Below are positions 36,595-46,506 of a stretch of DNA of 64,000 nt, in pieces. Under the pieces are notes generated by a model. That model was not told the DNA's origin and searched no databases. It saw only the letters and a program-made list of their open reading frames with translations. Numbering within the stretch: position 1 is the first letter of the stretch; the number at the start of each line of letters is the position of its first letter. Origin of the DNA: Anaeramoeba ignava (lineage: Eukaryota > Metamonada > Anaeramoebidae); the NCBI GenBank assembly GCA_028826165.1, contig JAPDFW010000103.1, forward strand, positions 186,001 through 250,000. The letters run 5' to 3'. The translations under genes were made by a program, and so were the position numbers.

Positions 36595-38103
36595 ATGAAA
36601 TTTTTCTCATTTGTTTTGTTTCAAATAATAATTTTTTCATTATTAATAATTGAAAGTGAACAAAGAAGACAAAAAAAAGGGTTTTTGAAAGAAACATCAG
36701 TAAAAGAAGATGTAGAAAAAAAAGGATTATTAACAAAAAATATAAAACATTCAACAATAACAAAAAATGCATTTTTTTATTATGAAGAAACATTTCGAAA
36801 AAAATTCACAGGAGAAACACTTGGATATGTAACACCCTGGTAAATTGAATAAAGAATATTTTATATGAAAAATTTACTTAAATATAGCAAATCAATTTAT
36901 AATTCAGGAACTCAAACGGTTATACTTATTCTTTGAGACATGCAGGGAAATTTAACTATATATCTCCTGTTTGGTATACTTTATCTCAGTAAATACTTAT
37001 TGAAATATTTTCTTTATAACTTTTGGATCAAGTTTCTAATTGTGTTTTTTTGTATTTGAAGAAAAAATTCTGGAGTTTTTTTTGAAGGAAAAGAAAATGT
37101 CAATCAAACTTGGTTAAAATCAATTAGAAAACAAACGAATACAGTAATTTTACCAAGATTTTTAATATCAATTACCTCTAGAAATGTTGAACTAACAAAA
37201 ATTAGGAACACTATTATTGATGAATGCTTGTATATTTTTATTTTCTTTTTTGATATTTTTAGAACTAAATTCATTCAACTTAAATAATTATCTTTTAAAA
37301 AAGAAATCAAAATTTTCAAGGAATTGTTTTAGAAATACCTTTAGTAACTGGACCTCAAATTTCTAATGAGATTATTGATTTTGTTATTAAATTAGCTGAA
37401 GATTTCCATCAAAGAAAGATGATTTTATTTTTAGCAGTTCAAGTGAATTGAAATTTAAATTGAATTTTTTAAATTGAATTTTTTAATATAAAATTTTTTA
37501 ATATAAAATTTTTTATATCAAAGGTTTATCCAAATTTACAAGAAAATCATTATTCTTCTTTGAAAAGATTAAGTTCAGTTGTTGATCGGTTTAGTTTTAT
37601 GACATATGATTATTCAGATTCAATCAAGTAATTCCAAAAAATCATTATTAAAAAAGAAAAAATTTAATTCTCAAAAAATTCTCAAAAAAATTCTCAAAAA
37701 AATTCTCAAAAAAATTCTCAAAAGTTTTGGTCCAATTTCTCCTACTTCATGGATTCAAAATTTCCTTTATCTTCTTAATAAACTTGAAATTCCAAATCAA
37801 AAAATATTATTAGGAATTAATTTTTATGGAACAAATGTTAATATTGCAAATTCTAAATTGGATCATCTTATTGGAAAAGATTATATAAAACTTCTTCAAG
37901 AAAAAACACCTTCACAAATTAATTGGGATTCAAAATCAGAAGAACATTTTTTTGAATATTCAGATAAAAATGAAAAACATATTGTTTATTATCCTTCTTT
38001 ATTATCTTTACAAAAAAGAATTGAAATTTCTCAAGTTTTTAAAACTGGAATTAGTATTTGGGAAATTGGACAAGCTCTTCCTTATTTCTTTGATCTTTTC
38101 TAA
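36595..38103 (+). CDS. CHID1: Chitinase domain-containing protein 1-like (GH18 fold)
   Basis: Six exons (36595-36839, 36908-36988, 37062-37229, 37304-37442, 37524-37627, 37725-38103) splice in consistent phase to 371 residues, close to the usual 390 or so. All five introns are 68-97 nt, GT...AG. The N-terminus is a clear signal peptide (MKFFSFVLFQIIIFSLLII). Matches to CHID1 run along the whole length: LGYVTPWNSNGY, ISPVWYTLS, NFQGIVLEIP, FMTYDYSDSINFGP, ILLGINFYGTN, SEEHFFEY and the closing ISIWEIGQALPYFFDLF. The GH18 catalytic DxxDxDxE motif is not intact, as in animal CHID1, so carbohydrate binding in the secretory pathway or lysosome is more likely than hydrolysis. The last intron is a poly-ATTCTCAAAAAA tract that stays open in the next frame. 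Confidence 0.92.
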
Positions 38104-39530
38104 ACAATTAATCAAAAAATTTAATCAAATAATTTAATCAAAAATTAATAATTTAATCAAAAATTAATAATTTAATTAATAATTTAATAAATAATTTAAT
38201 CAAAAAGTGGAATAAAATTTAATAAATTGAAAAATTTAATAAATAATTTAATTAATAATTTAATAAATAATTTAATTAATAATTTAATAAATAATTTAAT
38301 TAATAATTTAATCAATAATTTAATTAATAATTTAATAAATAATTTAATCAAAAAGTGGAATAAAATTTAATTAAAAATTTAATAAATAATTTAATCAATA
38401 ATTTAATTAATAATTTAATAAATAATTTAATTAATAATTTAATAAATAATTTAATAAATAATTTAATAAATAATTTAATTAATAATTTAATCAATAATTT
38501 AATCAATAATTTAATAAATAATTTAATCAAAAAGTGGAATAAAATTTAATAAATAATTTAATCAATAATTTAATTAATAATTTAATTAATAATTTAATAA
38601 ATAATTTAATAAATAATTTAATAAATAATTTAATAAATAATTTAATAAATAATTTAATAAATAATTTAATAAATAATTTAATAAATAATTTAATAAATAA
38701 TTTAATAAATAATTTAATAAATAATTTAATCAAAAATTTAATCAATAATTTAATTAATAATTTAATCAAAAAGTGGAATAAAAATTTAATTAAAAATTTA
38801 ATAAATAATTTAATCAATAATTTAATTAATAATTTAATAAATAATTTAATTAATAATTTAATCAATAATTTAATTAATAATTTAATTAATAATTTAATAA
38901 ATAATTTAATAAATAATTTTAAATAATTTAATTAATAATTTAATAAATAATTTAATTAATAATTTAATCAATAATTTAATTAATAATTTAATTAATAATT
39001 TAATAAATAATTTAATAAATAATTTAATAAATAATTTAATAAATAATTTAATAAATAATTTAATAAATAATTTAATAAATAATTTAATAAATAATTTAAT
39101 AAATAATTTAATCAAAAAGTGGAATAAAATTTAATAAATAATTTAATCAATAATTTAATTAATAATTTAATTAATAATTTAATTAATAATTTAATCAATA
39201 ATTTAATCAATAATTTAATTAATAATTTAATTAATAATTTAATTAATAATTTAATTAAAAATTTAATAAATAATTTAATAAATAATTTAATAAATAATTT
39301 AATAAATAATTTAATAAATAATTTAATAAATAATTTAATAAATAATTTAATAAATAATTTAATAAATAATTTAATAAATAATTTAATCAATAATTTAATC
39401 AACAATTTAATAAATAATTTAATCAAAAAGTGGAATAAAATTTAATTAATAATTTAATTAATAATTTAATAAAAAATTTAATAAATAATTTAATCAAAAA
39501 GTGGAATAAAAAATTAATTGAAAAATTTAA
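38104..39530. repeat. 12-bp AATAATTTAATA satellite with interspersed AAAAAGTGGAATAAA element
   Basis: About 1.4 kb of 12-mers (AATAATTTAATA with T or C variants). Seven copies of AATCAAAAAGTGGAATAAAA are inserted at about 38204, 38349, 38527, 38768, 39114, 39425 and 39500. The minus-strand frames rich in I, K and L are repeat artefacts. No gene is present. Confidence 0.87.
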
Positions 39531-39641
39531 TCTTTTTTCTTATTTTTTATTTTCCATTTCTTAAATCAAAGTGAACAAAAAAAAAGTAAAAAAAAAAGAA
39601 GAAGAAATTAAAAATTAAAAATTAAAAATTAAAAGCATAAA

Positions 39642-42600
39642 TCAATTTTCTTTTAAAGAATGCTCAAAATTTTGTAATGTTGAAGATTTTCTTGGAGGAG
39701 GTCTTGGAGGACGATTAGAAATCTTTTCTTGAGGATTAGGATTAATAATATCATTTTGAGAAGGAATTTTATTCAAAGTTGGAGCTGGAGCTTTTGGAGG
39801 AGGAATTTTAGGAGGTTTTCGATAAACTTTTGGAGAATTTTTATTTTCAATTTTTGGAGAAGAAGGTTTTTTCAAATTTGAATTATTTTTTGATTCTAAA
39901 TTTCCTTCTTTTTTTTCGTTATTTTTTGTTTCTTCTATTTTTTTTTGTGGAAATTTTGTTTGTTTTGGACTTCTTGATTTTGGTTGTGGAAATTGAATAT
40001 TATCTTTATTTGAATTTAGATTTTGATTTTGATTTAGATTTTGATTTTGATTTTGATTTTGATTTTGATTTTGATTTTGATTTAGATTTTGATTTAGATT
40101 TTGATTTAGATTTTGATTTAGATTTTGATTTTGATTTTGATTTAGATTTTGATTTTGATTTTGATTTTGATTTAGATTTTGATTTTGATTTTGATTTTGA
40201 TTTTGATTTTGATTTTGATTTGGAAATTTTGTTGAAATTTGTAATTGTGTTTTTTGTTTTTCTTTTTGTTTTGAATTTTGATTTAGATTTTGATTTTTTT
40301 TAGTTGGTTTATTTGGAAATTTTGGTCGATTTTCAAAACTATTTCCAGCAAAAGAATTTAATCTTGTAATTGGAGAAGGAATTTTTTGTTCAGAATTTTC
40401 TGTTTGATGTTTTTTTGGAGGAAGAGGAGGTGGAGGTTCGGATTTTGTTTGTGATTTTGGAGGAAGAGGAGGTGGAGATTCGGATTTTTGTTGTGATTTT
40501 GGATTAAATGTTTTTGAATCAAATGGTGATTTTGGTTTAAATTTTGATTTTGAATTAAATGGAGATGATTTTGGATTAAATGTTTTTGAATCAAATAATG
40601 GTTGTGCTGGATATACTGCTTGAGATTGTGTTCTAAATCTTGATTGCATTTGCATTGGAGCATTTTGTGATTGTATTTCTTTTGTTTGATCATTTGTCGT
40701 TTGCTTATTCATATTTATTGGTGATTGTCTTTGTTTTTGATGATTTAATCTATGCTGTTTTTCGTTTTGTTTTTCTGTTTTTTTATTTGTTTTTCTTAAT
40801 GTTTTACGTGAGGAATCTATCATGTCTTTTTGGATTAATAAGGGATCTTGTTGTGTTGGTGTTGTTGGTGTTGTTGGTGTTATTGATATTGGTGATATTG
40901 GTTCTTTTGTGTTGATTTGTGGGATTGTTTGTTTTATTGATTCTTGTTGTTCGTTTTTAGTTGTGATTTGTGGTTTTGTTTTTGGTGTTTGTTTTTGTTT
41001 TTGTTTTTGAGATTTCTCCAATTCTTTCTGTTTTCGTTTTTCTTCTCTTTCTTTTTCTTTTTGTTCTTTTTTTTGTTGTTTGATTTTTCTTTTTTCTTCT
41101 TTTTCTCTTGCTTTTCGTTCTTTTTTTTCTTTAGATGATGTTTTTTTGGAATTTTCTGATTCGTTGATACTGTTTCTTTTTTGATTTCTTTGGGCATTTT
41201 GGTGTGGAAATGGTTCGTTAGTATTTGTCATTTGTTGCTTTTTCATTGAGGACATTCTTTCAATAACAGAAAGAATATCAGTATTTTGGATGATATCATT
41301 AATTTCACTAACTTTTTTTGTGTCTATTCTTCGAGGATTTTTTTGGTCTTGTTTATCATTCTTTACTTTTCTTGGTTGTGCTCTTTGTGGCAGATTTGGT
41401 TTTTGAATGATTGCTTTAGGTTTTTGTTGTTGTAGTTGTAATGGTGATTTTTGTTCTTGATTTTCTTCAATTTTCTTCTCTTCAATTATTTGCTCTTCAA
41501 TTTTATTTTCTTCAATTTTATTTTCTTCAATTTTATTTTCTTCAATTTGATTTTCATTTAAATTTTCAGCTTCTGAAATATCTTCTGTTTTTGGTTCACT
41601 TTCAACTGGACTTGATAAATCAGTTGGTGGATTTGTTTCTTTTGGTGATTGAGCATCATCTCCACTTGGAATATCCGTTTTTTTCTTTGGAATTGGAGGA
41701 GGAATACTTCTGCCTTTTCTCAATTTGTCAAGCATTTCTTTTGAAACTGTTTTTTTCTTGATGACTTTTTTGGGTTGATCTTTTTGGGTTTGTTCAGATT
41801 TTGCTTCTGATTGATAAGCTGTTGTGTTTATTAGTGATTCTTTATGTAACTGCTTTTGCCTTTTATCCAATTCTTCCAAACTAATGTTGTCTAAATCTTG
41901 GGATGAAATTCCTTTATATAAAGATGATGATGTTGTTTTCATAACAAGATTATGTTTTGATAACAATGCAGAATCTCCTCCAAATGTTTTTGTTGATCCT
42001 AAAGAACCCACTTTTGGAGGTAGTAAGTTTTTCATAACTTCTAAAGCTTTTAAGTTGACAGCAAATTGAGCGATTACTTTTCTGTGAAGAGCGAGTTTTG
42101 CACGATGATCTTAAATTAATTAAAATTATTAAATTAAATTAAAATTATTAAATTAAATTAAAATTATTAAATTATTTAGAACCACGAACAAACTAAATCA
42201 GGATTTTTAGAAACAAGATTATCAATAACTGCACATATTTTATTCATCCAATCAACCTTGTCTTCATATGTATTACAATAAAATGCATAACTTTTTTTCA
42301 CTCCGATTAAAAAGAAAATATTTGATATTCGATCAGTATCCGGAACATTTTGGATCCAAATTGGTTCTAAATAAATCATATATTTAAATCTATATTTCTG
42401 AAATTTTTTATCAGCAAATAAAATAATATCATTGAATAAGAATATATATTTCTTTTTTGTTCCAAATCTAGATATTTTATGAACTGATCCTGATTTAATT
42501 AAATATCTTCCTGAAGCAACAAAATCCTATAATAATAAATCAAACAAATTTAGAGTGAATATTATTTTTATTTTTATTTTTATTTTTATTACAGGAGAAG

Positions 42601-43619
42601 ATGAATCAAATGAAGCACGAACTTCAAGCATAATTCGAACATTTTCTAAATCTTTCATTTTTGTATTGATTGTTTCTGCTGTTGAATGAGTTTTTTCAAT
42701 AGCTTCAGCAACGAATTGATAATCAGGATGATCATTAGTTTCATTTTTATAAATAACCTTTTTTTCCGAATAATTATTTTAGAATAATTATAAAATAATT
42801 TTTGAATAATTATAAAATAATTTTTGAATAATTATAAAATAATATTTGAATAATTATAAAATAATATTTGAATAATTATAAAATAATATTTGAATAATTA
42901 TAAAATAATTTTTGAATATTTATAAAATATTATACTTGGAGTAATAAATTATATCTTGGAATTCTTTGAACTGGTAAAATCATAAAACTTGTAATATCTA
43001 AACCCTCAGCTTGACGAAGTTCCTAAGAAAAATTAAAATTAAAATTAAAATTAAAATTAAAATTAAAATTAAAATTAAAATTAAAATTAAAATTAAAATT
43101 AAAATTAAAATTAAAATTCATTTATAAAATTAAAATTAAAATTACTGATAAAAAGGTTTCAAATCTTTCTTTTTTCTTTCTAATTTCAGAAACAATTTCA
43201 ATAGCATGTTTATAACCTTCACAATAAACATAATATAAATCTAAATAATTAGCAAGATTAATTAAGACTTCTCCAATTAAAGCCGAACTAGGAGAAATAT
43301 TTTGTGTTCTTTTTTCCAAATCTTTAAGAATAATATTTTCATGTAAATTTAAAATATCTTTAACGTTATTAAAAATCATTTGAAATTGTTCTGAATTAAT
43401 TAATCCATTTTTTAATTGGGATTCTTCTTCTAATGGTTTCCCAAATGATTCAACTAGTGTTTTTAATCCTCTAACATATGTTTTTTCTGTTGCTAATAAT
43501 TCCATTATTGCTTGTCCTCTTTGTGAACTCATTTTTTTCTGCTTTTTTTTGATTTCTTTTGTTGTTTTTCTTCGAATTAATGATTGTATTATTTGTATTT
43601 TATTTTGATTTGTATTCAT
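39642..43619 (-). CDS. RhoGEF (DH-PH) with long proline- and NQ-rich tail
   Basis: Five exons on the minus strand: 43619-43146, 43022-42936, 42757-42593, 42526-42190, 42109-39642; phases 0, 0, 0, 1; 1,176 residues. The DH domain spans about 33-245: GQAIMELLATEKTYVRGLK and the diagnostic CR3 motif LPVQRIPRYNLLLQ. A PH domain follows at about 243-350 (DFVASGRYLIKSGSV, KKYIFLFNDIILF, KVDWMNKI). The tail from about 360 is disordered: a charged KEK stretch, PPPLPPKSQ proline motifs (possible SH3 ligands), and a run of NQNL units near 610-680 encoded by hexamers. DH-PH proteins activate Rho-family GTPases at membranes and control actin. The fourth donor (GTTCGT) is weak but gives the only matching phase. 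The gene lies downstream of the CDK gene on the same strand. Confidence 0.9.
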
Positions 43620-43907
43620 TTTGTGTGTTTTTAATTGAAAAAGAAAAGAAAAATGAAAAATGAAAAAGAAAAATGAAAAAGAAAAACTTTTTAAAAAATT
43701 TTTTTTTGTTGTTTTTGTTTTTTTGTTTTTGTTTTTGTTTTTGTTTTTGTTTTTGTTTTTGTTTTTGACTTTTACAAATAAAAAAAAAATAATTTTTAAT
43801 CTTATTTTCTTTATTAAAAAAGAAAAAACAAACTGATCAAATTATTTAAAAAATTGCATAAAAAAAAATCCATTTCGAATTTTAAATTATTTTAAAAAAA
43901 AAAAACT
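43620..43907. other. Intergenic spacer with GTTTTT tract
   Basis: The 288 bp between the RhoGEF start and the CDK stop hold GAAAAATGA repeats, a (GTTTTT)n run at about 43708-43768 and A/T-rich DNA. The RhoGEF promoter must lie here; no clear motif is seen. Confidence 0.4.
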
Positions 43908-46119
43908 TCATTTATCTAAAAGATTAAATTCTTTAAAATATTCATGTTTTAAAGCTTGTTTAGCAGTTAATCTTTTATTAGGATCAAGAACAAGAATTTT
44001 TTCAAGAAGATCAATAGCAAGTGGATCAATAAATCTGTTTTCAGACATATTTTCGATTGTTTCTTTTAACATATGTTGAGAAAAGCCGGGAAACACAGTA
44101 GAAAATTCAGGCAATTCTGTAACACCTGGCCAAATATTGTTATCTGGCAAACCAAAAGTTTGAAAAATTTTATAAAGTTGATCAATTTCAGAATCGCCGG
44201 GAAATAAAGATTCATTAAGAAGCATTTCAGCAAAAATTGTTCCTACGCTCCACATATCAACTGCGGGAGAGTAGTGCTTGGATCCGAGCAGTATTTCAGG
44301 TGCTCTATACCATAATGTGACTACATCGTGTGTATATGTTCTTAATGGATAACTGAATGAACGTGCTAATCCAAAATCTGCTATTTTTAAAATTCCTGTT
44401 TTGCTTATTAATAAGTTTTGTGGTTTTAAATCTCTATGAATTATAGAATGTAAATGGCATTCTGATAAACCTTGTAAGAGTTGATAAGTTAAACTCTATC
44501 CAATTAAAACGAATTATTTAAATATATTTATTTAAATATAAATATTTAAAATATAAATATAAATATTTAAAATATAAATATAAATATTTAAAATATAAAT
44601 ATAAATATTTAAAATATAAATATAAATATTTAAAATATAAATATAAATATTTAAAATATAAATATAAATATAAATATTTAAAATATAAATATAAATATAA
44701 ATATTTAAAATATAAATATAAATATAAATATTTAAAATATAAATATAAATATTTAAATATATTGATTAATTTAAATATATTAATTTAAATATATTTATTG
44801 ATTTAAATATAAATATAAATATTTAAAATATAAATATATTTAAATATAAATATATTGATTTAAATATAAATATAAATATAAATATTTAAATATATTGATT
44901 TAAATATATTGATTAATTTAAATATATTAATTTAAATATATTGATTTATTTAAATATAAATATATTGATTAATATAAATATAAATATAAATATTTAAAAT
45001 ATAAATATAAATATATTGATTTAAATATATTGATTTATTTTAAATATATTTATTAATTTAAATATATTGATTAATTTAAATATATTTATTAATTTAAATA
45101 TATTGATTAATTTAAATATATTTATTAATTTAAATATATTGATTTAAAATATATTGATTTAAATATATTAATTTAAAATGTATTGATTAATTTAAATATA
45201 TTGATTAATTTAAATATATTGATTAATTTAAATATATTGATTAATTTATATTAATTTATTTAAATATATTTATTGATTTTAAATATATTTATTGATTTTA
45301 AATATATTTATTGATTTAAATATATTGATTAATTTAAATATATTTATTGATTTATTTAAATATATTAATTTAAATATAAATATAAATATAAATATATTGA
45401 TTTAAATATATTGATTTATTTAAATATATTTATTAATTTAAATATATTGATTGATTTAAAAATTAATGTTAATATTGATTTAGATATTTTGAAAAAAAAA
45501 AAGTGGAATAAAAAAAGCAAAAATTTTCTCCTTTAGTTTAAATGTAAAAGGAGAATATCAGATAATATTAAAAGCAAACCTTTGTTTGACTTGGATTGAA
45601 TCCTTTTTGTTTGTTCATAAGCCTTTTTAAATCATAATCAACAAACTCAAAAATCAAATATAATTTTTCACTTGTACAAATAACATTTAAAAGAGAAACA
45701 ATATTAGGATGAGAAAGTTCTTTTAATAAAGAAACTTCACGAATAGCAGTTGAAGGAACACCTTCATCATCCCTTTCTAAAGGAATCTTTTTCAATGCAA
45801 TTATTTCCTTAGTCTGAATGTTTTTTGCTTTTTTTATTGAAAATTAATTATAAAATTAATTATAAATATAATTATAAATTTAATTATAAATATAATTATA
45901 AATTTAATTATAAATATAATTATAAATATAATTATAAATTTAATTATAAATTTAATTATAAATTTAATTATAAATTTAATTATAAATTTAATTATAAATT
46001 TAATTACAAATTTAATTATAAATATAATTATAAATTTAATTACCTTTATAAACAACTCCATAAGTTCCTGCACCAACTTTATGTTCTTTAACAATTTGGT
46101 CAAGTGTATGGTGAGACAT
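43908..46119 (-). CDS. Cyclin-dependent kinase, PSTAIRE type (CDK1/CDK5-like)
   Basis: Three exons: 46119-46044, 45827-45580, 44495-43908; phases 1 and 0; 303 residues, a typical CDK length. Features in order: glycine loop [10 protein letters not shown] with the inhibitory Thr-Tyr pair, ALKK lysine, PSTAIRE cyclin-binding helix, [10 protein letters not shown] catalytic loop, DFGLA, T-loop [15 protein letters not shown] with the activating threonine, and the C-lobe [12 protein letters not shown]. It phosphorylates Ser/Thr-Pro sites and drives the cell cycle when bound to cyclin. Splicing exon 1 to CAAAAAACATTCAG gives [16 protein letters not shown], a good family match. The frame ends AAA TGA. 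Which CDK subgroup it belongs to cannot be fixed without a tree. Confidence 0.94.
44496..45579 (-). repeat. ATTTAAATATA-repeat intron of the CDK gene
   Basis: This 1,084-nt second intron holds TTTAAATATA/AAATATAAAT repeats with TTGATTAATTTAAATATA variants. Near its 5' end is one AAAAAGTGGAATAAAAAAAGC element like those of the 38-kb satellite. Donor GTTTGC and acceptor GATAG join exons in phase 0. Confidence 0.8.
45828..46043 (-). repeat. ATAAATTTAATT-repeat intron of the CDK gene
   Basis: The first CDK intron (216 nt, GTAATT...AAAAG) consists of 12-bp ATAAATTTAATT/ATAAATATAATT units. Long frames on both strands are repeat artefacts. Confidence 0.8.
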
Positions 46120-46506
46120 TTTAAATTAAAAAAATAACAAAAACAATAATAATAATAATTATAATAATAATAATAAATTTCAAAAAGAAAAAGAAAAAGA
46201 AAAAAGAAGAAAAAAATGAATTAAAAAATTTTTTTCCTTTCTTTTAATTTCTCATTTATTCAACGTATAAATTCTAAGTTAAAATTTAACAAGAAGGATA
46301 ATAAGAAAAAAATAATTTTTTTCCTCTTGTAATTCTGACTAAAAGAAATTCAAAATGACTAATTTTTTTAAAAAGAGAAAAAAAAAATTTTTTTTTTTTG
46401 ATCGTCCACTTTTTTTTTTTTTTAATTTTTGCTTTTTTTTTTTTAATTTTTTTTATAATTCAAAAATAAAATATAAAAATGTTTTTTTTTTTTTAAATTT
46501 TTAATT
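46120..46506. other. Intergenic region upstream of the CDK gene
   Basis: A 387-bp A/T-rich spacer between two minus-strand genes. It contains a GTCCAC-plus-T-run at 46404-46423 and a T-tract/GC/T-tract at 46426-46444 (plus-strand orientation). The long T run downstream of the F-box stop could be a 3'-end signal. No gene is seen. Confidence 0.4.

Noticed and set aside
37606-37730. A +1 frameshift in the CHID1-like gene at AAG TAA
   Set aside because: A 97-nt GT...AG intron (37628-37724) in matching phase joins the two parts and restores a conserved motif, so no shift is needed.
38348-39426. Four minus-strand frames of 60-112 codons rich in I, K, L and F
   Set aside because: They are the translation of a 12-bp AATAATTTAATA satellite; the period is a multiple of three, so stops are avoided mechanically.
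38204-39515. CRISPR-like array (regular element AAAAAGTGGAATAAA with spacers)
   Set aside because: Spacing is irregular, the intervals are themselves a 12-bp satellite, and the genome is eukaryotic.
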